The position numbers and the translations under genes were made by a program. Shown here piece by piece: positions 26,489 to 35,613 of a DNA stretch of 64,000 nucleotides (its first letter is position 1; each line of letters starts with the position of its first letter). Source of the stretch: Silvanigrella aquatica (GTDB lineage: Bacteria; Bdellovibrionota_B; Oligoflexia; Silvanigrellales; Silvanigrellaceae); the NCBI RefSeq assembly GCF_001907975.1, contig NZ_CP017834.1, positions 248,001-312,000 of the forward strand. Direction: 5' to 3'. The notes beneath the pieces are model-generated. The model was not told the DNA's origin and did no database searches. It saw only the letters and a program-made list of their open reading frames with translations.

Positions 26489-26522
26489 AATAGTCATTAT
26501 AAAGGAAATAAATTTTAAATAA

Positions 26523-28625
26523 TTAAGCAACTGAAGAAGAAGTTGGGGGTTGATTTTGTGGGATGATAAGGTCACCCACTTGGGCTTCAACAAATATTCT
26601 GAAAAGCTCTCCATCCAATTTTCCATTTTTAACTTCAGCAGCCAAAATATTTAAAGCTTTGTCGTAGGGAACGGCTTTTTTGTAGGGGCGGTCTTGGGCA
26701 ACTAAGGCATCGAAAACATCTGTAATGGCCATCATTTTTGCTTGGACAGGAATGTTTTTATCCTTTAATTTCCGTGGATATCCAGAGCCATCAAGTCTTT
26801 CATGATGACCATAAACGATTTCAGGAATATCACGTAACTCATTTGACCAAGGGATTTGAATTAAAAAATTGTAAGAATGTGTTACATGACTTTCTATTTC
26901 TCTGCGCTCTGATTCACTTAATGATCCTCTTTTAATACTTAAAATATTAATTTCTTTTTCAGTTAATAGAGGTAAGGATTCTTCACCTACAATGATTTTG
27001 GTTGCTGCAATTTCAGAAATTTTTTCAAAAAATTCTTGGCTGAGTAATGCGGGTTCGTTGACATCAACAATGACATCCCAAAATTTGACGAGTTTATTTG
27101 TAACATTTTCTATTTCCAGTTTATATTTATCTATGTCTTTTTGATTTGGTGGCTCATTTTTTAGCATGAGATTTTTTATATAAGACTCTAATAAATGAAT
27201 ATGTAATTTGTCTCGAATAGAAAAAAATCGCGTGTGAATTTTATCTAATTCGTGACTAAAAAGTTTTTTTTCTTTATTTAATATATGTTCTCTTACGCCA
27301 ATTTTTCCAAAATCATGTAATAACGATGCGTAGCGTATTTCTTCAATTTGAATTTTAGAAAATTCAAAGGATCCATAAATTCCAGTTGAGGTTTTATTCA
27401 GTGCTTCCGCAAGGCCTACTGTTAAGGTTGCGACGCGTTCGCTATGACCTTTTGTTGTAGGATCTCTTGATTCTATGGCAATAATACTTGCTGCCGTAAA
27501 AGATTCAAAAACTTTCTTTAAATCATTAATTAATTTTGCATGTTCAAGAGCAATTCCTGCTTGATTTGTAAATGATTCCACTAAATTGAGATCATGTGAA
27601 TTAAATTTTGTGACATAGTTATCAATATCTAAGTGTTTATCTAAAGTATTTGCCTCAGAAAGTCTTTTATTAATTAAAATCACAAAGCCATCGACTTCTC
27701 CAGAGGGGAGCTGAATGGGAAAAGCACAATAAGATTTTATTTTGTATGTTTTATGATCAAATTCAACTTCGGGAAGGTGGGGATTTTTTTTGAATCCAAC
27801 TATTTTGTTATTTTTTTTATCAGAAATAATTTCATCAAACCAAGAAACACTAACTTTTTCTTCAACCATTATTTTTGTTAAATGAGAGTGGTCAATATCG
27901 AGTGGCTGTTTTTTTAAAAATAATTTTTGACTATTTAATATTTTAGATTTTTGAATAAATTTTAAAGGTTTATTAAGTATATGAGCCGTATTTGCTTCTT
28001 TTGGTTCAGCAGGAGGATCAAATATATTATCTTTTATAAGAATAAAACCCGCATCTGCTGTTGTAATTTCCATGCTCTTTTTTAATACGAGATCTAAAAA
28101 TTCTCCTGCAAAAAAAGATTTGTGAGTCATAGCCTGACTGATGTCTTTCATGGCTTGGCTTTCCAAATCTCTTAATACAGAAAATGAAGATAAATAGTCA
28201 TAACTTGAATGTAAAAATAAAAAGTATATTGCATTTTTGACTTCATGATAAAATTGCTGCTTTGTAATAGGATATTTTAAATCGGCTAAGATGTTAAGAT
28301 CTTTATAAATCGAAAGAATTTTTTTTCTAAGTAATATTGTAGGAATTTCATTTTTATTTTCAATTAATATAAAGCCTGTATGTTTAGAGTTGGTGCCATA
28401 TTCCATAAATTTTTTTAATTCATCTCTATTATTATAATATTGCTGTGGAGTTAAAATAAATAATTTTAAATTTTCGGGATCTGACTTTTGAATTAAAAAT
28501 TCTTCTTGAATGTTACTTTCTTTTACATTGACTCTGAGTTCATTAATTTCTGATAAAGATAATTTGATATCAAAAGGTTTACAAAACAGAATCACATCAA
28601 TGTTATGAAACGGTGAAATCGACAC
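26523..28625 (-). CDS. HD-GYP domain protein with GAF domain (putative c-di-GMP phosphodiesterase)
   Basis: 700 aa. The N-terminal about 125 residues look like a degenerate receiver-type domain without a clear phospho-acceptor. A central GAF-like domain (about 160-375) precedes the HD-GYP domain: GHSERVATLT, catalytic LLHDFGK (His437-Asp438), HHERLDGSGYP (GYP at 615-617) and ITDVFDALVAQDRPYK. The active-site residues are complete, so hydrolysis of cyclic di-GMP to GMP is expected. An inserted charged helical segment lies between HD and GYP. The GTG start follows CTGGAGAAATATT. Cytoplasmic sensor-effector; the GAF ligand is unknown. Confidence 0.88.
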   Translation of the reverse strand: MSISPFHNIDVILFCKPFDIKLSLSEINELRVNVKESNIQEEFLIQKSDPENLKLFILTPQQYYNNRDELKKFMEYGTNSKHTGFILIENKNEIPTILLRKKILSIYKDLNILADLKYPITKQQFYHEVKNAIYFLFLHSSYDYLSSFSVLRDLESQAMKDISQAMTHKSFFAGEFLDLVLKKSMEITTADAGFILIKDNIFDPPAEPKEANTAHILNKPLKFIQKSKILNSQKLFLKKQPLDIDHSHLTKIMVEEKVSVSWFDEIISDKKNNKIVGFKKNPHLPEVEFDHKTYKIKSYCAFPIQLPSGEVDGFVILINKRLSEANTLDKHLDIDNYVTKFNSHDLNLVESFTNQAGIALEHAKLINDLKKVFESFTAASIIAIESRDPTTKGHSERVATLTVGLAEALNKTSTGIYGSFEFSKIQIEEIRYASLLHDFGKIGVREHILNKEKKLFSHELDKIHTRFFSIRDKLHIHLLESYIKNLMLKNEPPNQKDIDKYKLEIENVTNKLVKFWDVIVDVNEPALLSQEFFEKISEIAATKIIVGEESLPLLTEKEINILSIKRGSLSESERREIESHVTHSYNFLIQIPWSNELRDIPEIVYGHHERLDGSGYPRKLKDKNIPVQAKMMAITDVFDALVAQDRPYKKAVPYDKALNILAAEVKNGKLDGELFRIFVEAQVGDLIIPQNQPPTSSSVA

Positions 28626-28747
28626 AATATTTCTCCAGGCCTGCTAAGCTTTAGAGCATAAATCCATGTTTCATTCGGTTATTTTCTTAAATAGGAATAG
28701 GAAATTATTATATATTTTCTTAAGAATTTGAAAGTAGGAAGAAATGT

Positions 28748-30112
28748 TTAGGAATCAAACCGAGCTAAATTATGAAACGATGTGAAACTGCTTTGAAAGG
28801 CTAGCTTGACGGTATCTATGGAGCCATGTCTATTTTTTCCAATAATAATTTCAGCAATCCCTTTATCAGGGCTGTCTTTATTATAAACTTCGTCACGATA
28901 AACAAATAAAATTTGATCGGCATCTTGTTCAATAGAGCCCGATTCACGCAAATCTGAGGGTCTGGGGCGTTTGTCGGGGCGTTGCTCTAGGCCACGATTG
29001 AGCTGAGAGAGGGCAATAACGGGGCAACTTAATTCTTTTGCTAAAGATTTTAAACCCATACTGATAATTGATATTTCTCTTTCTCGGTTTTGTGCCCCTT
29101 TTGCTGATGTATTTGCAGACATCAATTGCAAATAGTCTACAATAATCATGTCTAAACACCCTTTTTCGCGTTTCACTTTGCGGCAGCGGCTGGCTAAATC
29201 GATAATGCTGATTCCTGGGGAGTCATCTAGTAAAAGTTTATCTGTTTGAAAGGAAGCGGCTTCAGGGTATAAACGTGCCAATTCTTCGCTGGTCATTTTA
29301 CCATCGCGAAATTTATGGGATTCAATTTTTGCTGCTGTGGCAAGCATTCTTTGCATTAACTGGGCATTGCTCATTTCAAGGCTGAAAAAGGCCACCGTTT
29401 TTTGATGCAAAAATACGGCGTTGCTCGCAAAATTTAAAGCCAAAGAGGTTTTTCCCATAGCGGGACGAGCCGCTAAAATAATTAAGTCTGAAGGTTGAAA
29501 ACCTGCAGTGATTTTATCCAAGTCCGTAAACCCACTTGGAATCCCTGTAATTTTACCCGGATTTTGGAATATTTTTTCGAGATCGAGAATGGTTTCTCGA
29601 ACAACTTGAGCTGAAGGAATTAAGCCCGTGGTAATGCGGGATTCTGCTAATTGGGTAAATTTCGATTCCGCATAGCTGAGGAACTCATCTACATTAGCTC
29701 CGGCAACTTTTTTGCCACGCGCTACAATTTCGGCACAAGCCTCAATAACAATGCGAAGTTCCCAGTATTTTTTGACCTCATCAAGCCAATAGCCTAAGAG
29801 CTCAGGTCTGGCATTAAACTCAAGAAGTCTACGGACACCTTCCAGATCTCCTACTTTAAGATTATCGCCTTTTTCTCTGAGTTTGCCATAGACTAAAGTC
29901 ACATCTGCGGGTGTGTTCTCTGCTACAAGTTCCCGCATAGCAGAAACAATAATTCTATGCTGAGGGTCAAAAAAATAGTCTGGTATGAGTTTGTCTGTAA
30001 ATCCAAAAATGCTTGAAGGTGTGGCGAGAATAGTTCCAAGAACCGCCTGTTCTGCCTCGCGGGAATGAGGAAGGCCGGCGATACTAGGTGTATTTTGTAA
30101 GGAAGTGTTCAT
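28748..30112 (-). CDS. dnaB: Replicative DNA helicase DnaB
   Basis: Hexameric 5'-3' helicase of the replication fork, 454 aa. N-terminal primase-interacting domain (PHSREAEQAVLGTIL), linker, then the RecA-like domain with Walker A ARPAMGKTS, FFSLEMSNAQLMQR, DYLQLM (Walker B), ALSQLNRGLEQR and LRESGSIEQDADQI. Length is normal and no intein is present. The ATG at 30112 follows GATAGG; a TTG five codons upstream is less likely. Confidence 0.95.
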   Translation of the reverse strand: MNTSLQNTPSIAGLPHSREAEQAVLGTILATPSSIFGFTDKLIPDYFFDPQHRIIVSAMRELVAENTPADVTLVYGKLREKGDNLKVGDLEGVRRLLEFNARPELLGYWLDEVKKYWELRIVIEACAEIVARGKKVAGANVDEFLSYAESKFTQLAESRITTGLIPSAQVVRETILDLEKIFQNPGKITGIPSGFTDLDKITAGFQPSDLIILAARPAMGKTSLALNFASNAVFLHQKTVAFFSLEMSNAQLMQRMLATAAKIESHKFRDGKMTSEELARLYPEAASFQTDKLLLDDSPGISIIDLASRCRKVKREKGCLDMIIVDYLQLMSANTSAKGAQNREREISIISMGLKSLAKELSCPVIALSQLNRGLEQRPDKRPRPSDLRESGSIEQDADQILFVYRDEVYNKDSPDKGIAEIIIGKNRHGSIDTVKLAFQSSFTSFHNLARFDS

Positions 30113-30217
30113 GGACAAACCTATCAAATGTGGAAACCGATAGCTTTTTAAAAAAAAGCTATCTGGAAGCTATATTAGAATTCGATAGAGATGAACACGG
30201 CAAATCATATTCAAAAA

Positions 30218-30688
30218 TTACCTAGCTTCTACAGAGATTTCTTCCAAGCGGTTATTATTATTATACGTTGCTCTTGACTGAGAATTTTCTGAGCTTCTCA
30301 ATGCTTTACGTAGATCTTTGGGTTCAATAGAAAATTCTTTTAATTTTCTATGTAAAGTATTGCGGTTGCAACCTAACACATCGGCTGCTTTGCTCTGATT
30401 TCCTTTTGTTTTCTTTAAAACTAAAGCAAACAGGGGTCTTTCCACATGAGCTAAAACAGTTTTTAAAATGTCATTTGGTGAATCTTCATCAAACTTTTCA
30501 AATAAATTATAAAGTTTCCAATAGACAAGCTTTTCAAGGCTGGTTTCTTCTATAAATAGCTTGAATTCGTCAGGACAGGATGAAAAGCTAAGAAGTTTAT
30601 CATTCGCCATTGGTGAGTTGTCGTTTTCATCCGCCGGTCCTTGGACAGTTGCTCCCTCTATTGTTCTATTTAGGTTTTCAGAATTCAT
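30218..30688 (-). CDS. Fis-type DNA-binding regulator
   Basis: 156 aa. The C-terminal half matches the Fis helix-turn-helix: VERPLFALVLKKTKGNQSKA then ADVLGCNRNTLHRKLKEF. The N-terminal 60 residues and a 30-residue Asn/Arg-rich tail are additional to the compact 98-aa Fis. The same fold ends NtrC-type regulators, but no AAA+ domain is present. The start at 30688 follows AAGGAATATTAC; a longer frame to 30763 has no ribosome site. Probable nucleoid-associated or promoter-specific regulator. Divergent from ychF. Confidence 0.8.
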   Translation of the reverse strand: MNSENLNRTIEGATVQGPADENDNSPMANDKLLSFSSCPDEFKLFIEETSLEKLVYWKLYNLFEKFDEDSPNDILKTVLAHVERPLFALVLKKTKGNQSKAADVLGCNRNTLHRKLKEFSIEPKDLRKALRSSENSQSRATYNNNNRLEEISVEAR

Positions 30689-30856
30689 GTAATATTCCTT
30701 TAAAACAAATATAAATTCCCAGTTGTAGCAGAACAGTGTCAACGCGGTGGGACAATGCCTCAACCTAAGTCAACTCCAATCATAGGCTCAGGACTGGTTT
30801 AACACGAGTTACAGAAGTGTCAACCAATGTAGCACTCCCCTTCTTTTTTTGACCTT

Positions 30857-30882
30857 GCCTAAGTAAGAAAATCGTCTTAGGC
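30857..30882 (+). promoter_or_regulatory. Hairpin upstream of ychF
   Basis: GCCTAAG and CTTAGGC form a 7-bp stem with a 12-nt loop just after TTGACC (30849-30854) and 55 bases before the ychF start. No T-run follows, so it is not a terminator; it could be an operator or leader element. Confidence 0.35.
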
Positions 30883-30936
30883 TAGGCCGCTGCCAAAATT
30901 GAAGGCAAAGGATATAAAGGAAAAAGAGGATTTTTT

Positions 30937-32046
30937 ATGGGTTTTAACTGTGGGATTGTGGGTCTTCCAAATGTGGGAAAATCAACCTTATTTAATGCCG
31001 TGACACGAACGGCAAATGCTCAAGCGGCAAATTATCCCTTTTGTACAATTGAGCCAAATGTGGGTCGCGTTGCCGTACCCGACGAGCGTTTAGATAAAAT
31101 CAACGGAATTATAAATGCGAAGAAGGTCATTCCTACTTTTATGGAGTTTGTTGACATCGCAGGGCTCGTAAAAGGAGCCAGTCGTGGTGAAGGTTTGGGA
31201 AATCAATTTTTAGGGCATATTCGTCAGGTCGATGCTATCGTTCATGTTGTCAGATGCTTTGAAGATTCCAATATCACCCACGTGGATGGTTCAACCGATC
31301 CCGCTCGTGACGTTGATACCATTAATACGGAATTAGTTTACTGTGACTTTGAAACAGTAAACAAAAGTATTGAAAAAATGGCACGTTTATTAAAAAATAA
31401 CGATAAAAAAATCCTTGTTGCAAATGAATGTGCGCAAAGACTAAAAGCTCACTTAGAACTTTTAAAGCCAGCAAGATCATTCCAAACTTTAAACGAAGAT
31501 GAGGACAGCTACTTACAAAGTCTTCACTTAATTACACGCAAACAAGTTCTTTATGCAGCAAATGTTAATGAAAATGAACTTTCTGATAATGGCAACAGCT
31601 CAAAACATGTGAAAGCATTAAGAGAAATTGCTGAAAAAGAAGGCTCTAAAGTTGTTGTTGTTTCTGCACGTCTTGAAGAAGAATTAGGACAGCTTGAAGC
31701 TGAAGATGCAAAGTTATACATGGATGATCTTAAAATTTCCGAGCCAGGTTTAGATAGGCTTATAAAAACCGGCTATTCTCTTCTCGGACTAATGACTTAT
31801 TTTACAGCAGGTGTTCAGGAAGTACGCGCTTGGACAATACCTAAAGAATGCAAAGCGCCCCAAGCAGCGGGTGTCATTCATACGGATTTTGAAAAAGGAT
31901 TTATTTGCGCAGAAGTATATGCGTACGATGATCTTGTTCGATTAGGAAGCGAAGCTAAAGTAAAGGAAGCTGGGTTATATAGAAAAGAAGGTCGTGATTA
32001 CGTTTGTAAAGACGGTGATATTATGAACTTCTTATTTAATGTGTAA
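30937..32046 (+). CDS. ychF: Redox-regulated ATPase YchF (Obg-family)
   Basis: Conserved ribosome-associated P-loop protein that prefers ATP. 369 aa. G1 GLPNVGKST at residues 8-16, G3 VDIAGLV, and the ATP-specifying NVNEN in place of NKxD. The C-terminal TGS-like domain carries FTAGVQEVRAWTI, GVIHTDFEKGFI and the AEVYAYDD end, all typical. The ATG follows AGAGGATTTTTT. The 3' end overlaps nth by 11 bases. Confidence 0.96.
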   Translation: MGFNCGIVGLPNVGKSTLFNAVTRTANAQAANYPFCTIEPNVGRVAVPDERLDKINGIINAKKVIPTFMEFVDIAGLVKGASRGEGLGNQFLGHIRQVDAIVHVVRCFEDSNITHVDGSTDPARDVDTINTELVYCDFETVNKSIEKMARLLKNNDKKILVANECAQRLKAHLELLKPARSFQTLNEDEDSYLQSLHLITRKQVLYAANVNENELSDNGNSSKHVKALREIAEKEGSKVVVVSARLEEELGQLEAEDAKLYMDDLKISEPGLDRLIKTGYSLLGLMTYFTAGVQEVRAWTIPKECKAPQAAGVIHTDFEKGFICAEVYAYDDLVRLGSEAKVKEAGLYRKEGRDYVCKDGDIMNFLFNV

Positions 32047-32680
32047 CAACGCCTCTTTTTAAACAGAGATGTTCAATGGGACAAGTTTCGCATTTTGGGT
32101 TTCTTGCGGTACAGTGGTATCTTCCTTGAAATATTAATAAATGATGGGCTTTTATAGCGTATTTCTTAGGAAGTGCCTTTAAAAGCCCTTCTTCTATTTC
32201 CAATCTATTTTTGGTTGCAGGAACAAGGCCAATGCGTTGAGAGACACGTTCCACGTGGGTATCAACTGCCATAGTTGGCATGCCGCATAAGACATTTAAT
32301 ATTACGTTGGCTGTTTTGCGTCCTACGCCGGGAAGCTGTTCCAAATCAGTCCTATTGAGAGGAACTTTTCCATCAAAGTTTTCTTGTAGCATATTTGCTA
32401 ATTTTAAACAATTTTTAGCTTTTGTGGGAGCAAGTCCAATGCTGCGAATGGTATTTAAGAATTTTTCCTCACCCATTTTTACCAAATCTTGTGCTGAAAA
32501 TTGAGGATATTGAGTATATAAAGGATTGAGTGCTTTATTCACAGATTTATCTGTTGCCTGAGCACTTAAGACGACAGCAATTAATAATTGAAAGTGATTA
32601 TTGTGCTCGAGTTCGCATTTTGCATCGGGCCAGGTTTTGTTTAATATTGAAAAAACTTCTTCAATTTTCTTTTTTTCCAT
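32036..32680 (-). CDS. nth: Endonuclease III
   Basis: Bifunctional DNA glycosylase/AP lyase for oxidised pyrimidines. 214 aa from the chosen ATG. Helix-hairpin-helix LPGVGRKTAN contains the catalytic Lys; MAVDTHVERV holds the catalytic Asp; the four-cysteine cluster motif is at the C-terminus (CTARNPKCETCPIEHLC). An in-frame ATG at 32713 would add 11 residues and overlap the upstream gene; neither start has a strong ribosome site. Follows the phosphatase-superfamily gene pair, and converges on ychF. Confidence 0.93.
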   Translation of the reverse strand: MEKKKIEEVFSILNKTWPDAKCELEHNNHFQLLIAVVLSAQATDKSVNKALNPLYTQYPQFSAQDLVKMGEEKFLNTIRSIGLAPTKAKNCLKLANMLQENFDGKVPLNRTDLEQLPGVGRKTANVILNVLCGMPTMAVDTHVERVSQRIGLVPATKNRLEIEEGLLKALPKKYAIKAHHLLIFQGRYHCTARNPKCETCPIEHLCLKRGVVTH

Positions 32681-32694
32681 TATTTTGAATTCTT

Positions 32695-35613
32695 TCACTT
32701 CGCATAACCCCATTCTCGTAATGCATTTTGCAGGGCGGCTCCTGCGCCTGTTCCTTCTATCTGTTCGACCTGTTCGCTGGAAAGGGTTTTTTGAATAACG
32801 ACGGGTTTATCTTTGGAAGAATAGTTTAATTCAATAATTCCATCGGGCGGGGGAAAAAAGGAGCAAGCTTGATTTTGTAAAGTATCGACTAGTAAATGTG
32901 ACTGAGTTTTATTGCCATTGGGACAAATTAAGGGAGTTATATCCTGAGCTAATTTAATTTCGCTGGGGGTGGTATCGCCTAAGTTAATCCAAACTCCTTC
33001 GTCATTGTTTATTTTTCCTGAGAAAGTATAACTTATTTTATTGAGCTCTTTTTTCTCAATTACTTTAATTCCTTCAGGAATTAAAGTAACGACCGGATTG
33101 CTCCCCTTATCATTTCTATTGAGAATAATTTCTAAATTAAAATCCCCTGAATATTTTGCGGTAAAGCGTATAATTTTATGTGAAGGAGAATATCTATAAT
33201 AAGCATTTCGTAGATTTTTTAAATTTTCTCCAGTAATCATGGGCAAAAGTTTTTCAGTATGCTCTTTTAAATTAACAGAAGAAAAAATCTCGGGTTGATA
33301 CCAACTGATTTTTTCACTCCATGGATTGTGAGTTAAATATAATTTGACACTATCCGGAGTCAATTGTCTTACATATTTCATAGGATTATTTGCAAAACTT
33401 TCACCCCAGTATAAAAGACCAGCATATTTATGGCCTTCAAAATAGATACTTTTTCTTTTATTTAGATGCTCTTCAAATGTGATATTTGAATTTTCATTTA
33501 AAGCGGGAGTTAAATTTATTCCGCGCCAATTTTCATTTGGCTTTGTACCGCCTGCAAGTTCATATAATGTGGGAAATAAATCTACATGAGCCGTCGGTGT
33601 TGTAATTTCAGTTCCCTTCAAATGATTATTTTTTGCAAGATGTAAAATTAAAGGAACACGCACTTCTTCATCGAGTAATGAATTTCCTTTATCAGCATAA
33701 GCACCATCAAGATTTTGATTAACTCCTGAAAAATAATACCAAGGTTGCACATCTAATTGCGCACCATGATCTGCTGTTATAATTATGTCAACATCTTTTT
33801 CTAATCCTAAATCCTTTAATTTTTGCATGATATTTAAAAATTCATCATCCCAGTAGCGACTTACGCCATTGTATAGTTGTTTTTTTTGATTTAATCCAAA
33901 GGGTTTTGAAAGTAATTTTTGAAAATCAATTTTTTCTAATGGTGGTTTATAAGGCCCATGAGCGGTATTATAATGTAAATATAAAAAGAAAGGAGCGTCG
34001 CCATAATTTTCAAGCCAATTTCCCATGTTTTCTGTTATTTGACGGGCTTCATATTCAGGAATTTCAGAAATGATAGCATTGTGAAAACCTAAATCAACGC
34101 CGCCTTGCATAGCCTCAGAAAATAAAGAAAGCCAACCAATGCCGCCGACCCTATATCCTAAATTTTGCATTGAAGTTGCGAGCGTAGGAATTTGTTTATC
34201 GTAGAAATTTTTGCGCATAGCAGCATCGGCTGCATAGGTAAATGCAACTGATCCAACATCTCTCGAATATCGCGAAGTCATTAAGGGAATAATACTGGGT
34301 ACAGTCATATTTGCCTGTGCTCTGTGTTCTAAAAATTTAATTCCTTCTTTTTTCGCATATTCATTTAAATTCGGCATGATATCGGGATCATAAGCTGTTT
34401 TAGTTCGCAAAGTATCAACTAAAATAAAAATAATTCCTCTTCTTTTTGGAGGTTGAATCACTGTTCTTTCAAAACTGAAATCACCTAATGCAAAAATACA
34501 ATTATTATTTGTAAGATCTTTTCCTTTAGAATTGGGATAATTTATTTTAAAAGATTTCATGTAATCAGGATCAGTTGTTGGTTGTAGATCTTTATTATCT
34601 TCTCCATTATGAGCTTGTTTGATTTCTTTGACTTCAGCTCTTATCTGTTTTGGAGGTGATTTTAAATTAACAATAAATTCTTCAGCTTTTCCAATATAAG
34701 GAGTGCTATTGGGAACAAATCTTTCATTCCAAGATGCCGAAAGAGATCCGGGAGTTCTAGGTTTAAATTTTGGTTGCGTTGTTTGGGTAATATTTGCAAT
34801 AATATTTCCAGATTGATCTTGAAGTTCAATTTGACATTGATAACTGGAATCATCTTTTGATGGAAATAAATAATATTGAATGCGAAGTCGATTTCCATGT
34901 TCTACTTCTATTGGAACATTTTTTAATTGAGATATATATAGAGGAGAAGATTCTCCAACTATAAATCCCCGAATAAGATTTAATTTTGCAGGATAATAAC
35001 CAATTCCTAAATGAACTAATCCGGGAGGTGAGTTTGGCTCCATTACGGGAGAAACATTAACACCACGTGAATTTTCAGGATCAATATAATTAAAATGATT
35101 TTTTATATAATAGGAATCTTCCATGTTTAAAAAAGGAGCTTCTGTATATAACCAATCTGTTCTAATATTGGATTTTTCATTCAGCTTCATTTTTATTGGA
35201 GTATAACCGACTCTTTCAGGAACAGGAAGTATGCCTCTTATAATAATGAATATTAATATTGGAATAGTAATAATGAAAAAGGCAACAATGGTTTTAAATA
35301 CAATCAATAACCAAAAACGATTTTTTGATAGAATATGAATTATTTTTTCAAATAATTTTCTTAACCATAATGGTCCCTTACGGAAAGAATATCTTTCACC
35401 TTTTATATCATAAATAAGAACTTGTCTTTCATAAGCTCCTAAAGCACTTGCGGGCATTCTATTTTTAATTTTAACCAATCCAGGTAATTTTATTCCGCGA
35501 AGCGCCAGTGATAAAGCAATGCGTCCATAAAAATAGACAAGAGATAATTTTAAAACTCTTACGGGTCTTAAAATAATACGAATATAATGTCTTTTTAATC
35601 GCAATTTTTTCAT
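32695..35613 (-). CDS. Alkaline-phosphatase-superfamily (sulfatase-fold) membrane protein, 972 aa
   Basis: Large envelope protein with one clear transmembrane segment near residues 100-125, a beta-rich periplasmic stretch (about 140-395), then a sulfatase-fold domain: IIFILVDTLRTKTAYDPDIM supplies metal Asp residues, QANMTVPSIIPL the nucleophile Thr, and IITADHGAQL the distal Asp-His. Thr at the nucleophile position points to phospho-group hydrolysis or transfer rather than formylglycine sulfatase chemistry. A C-terminal about 200-residue region ends GAALQNALREWGYAK. Starts four bases inside the upstream related gene (ATGA overlap), so the two are coupled. Substrate unknown; lipid or surface-polymer head groups are plausible. 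Confidence 0.78.
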   Translation of the reverse strand: MKKLRLKRHYIRIILRPVRVLKLSLVYFYGRIALSLALRGIKLPGLVKIKNRMPASALGAYERQVLIYDIKGERYSFRKGPLWLRKLFEKIIHILSKNRFWLLIVFKTIVAFFIITIPILIFIIIRGILPVPERVGYTPIKMKLNEKSNIRTDWLYTEAPFLNMEDSYYIKNHFNYIDPENSRGVNVSPVMEPNSPPGLVHLGIGYYPAKLNLIRGFIVGESSPLYISQLKNVPIEVEHGNRLRIQYYLFPSKDDSSYQCQIELQDQSGNIIANITQTTQPKFKPRTPGSLSASWNERFVPNSTPYIGKAEEFIVNLKSPPKQIRAEVKEIKQAHNGEDNKDLQPTTDPDYMKSFKINYPNSKGKDLTNNNCIFALGDFSFERTVIQPPKRRGIIFILVDTLRTKTAYDPDIMPNLNEYAKKEGIKFLEHRAQANMTVPSIIPLMTSRYSRDVGSVAFTYAADAAMRKNFYDKQIPTLATSMQNLGYRVGGIGWLSLFSEAMQGGVDLGFHNAIISEIPEYEARQITENMGNWLENYGDAPFFLYLHYNTAHGPYKPPLEKIDFQKLLSKPFGLNQKKQLYNGVSRYWDDEFLNIMQKLKDLGLEKDVDIIITADHGAQLDVQPWYYFSGVNQNLDGAYADKGNSLLDEEVRVPLILHLAKNNHLKGTEITTPTAHVDLFPTLYELAGGTKPNENWRGINLTPALNENSNITFEEHLNKRKSIYFEGHKYAGLLYWGESFANNPMKYVRQLTPDSVKLYLTHNPWSEKISWYQPEIFSSVNLKEHTEKLLPMITGENLKNLRNAYYRYSPSHKIIRFTAKYSGDFNLEIILNRNDKGSNPVVTLIPEGIKVIEKKELNKISYTFSGKINNDEGVWINLGDTTPSEIKLAQDITPLICPNGNKTQSHLLVDTLQNQACSFFPPPDGIIELNYSSKDKPVVIQKTLSSEQVEQIEGTGAGAALQNALREWGYAK

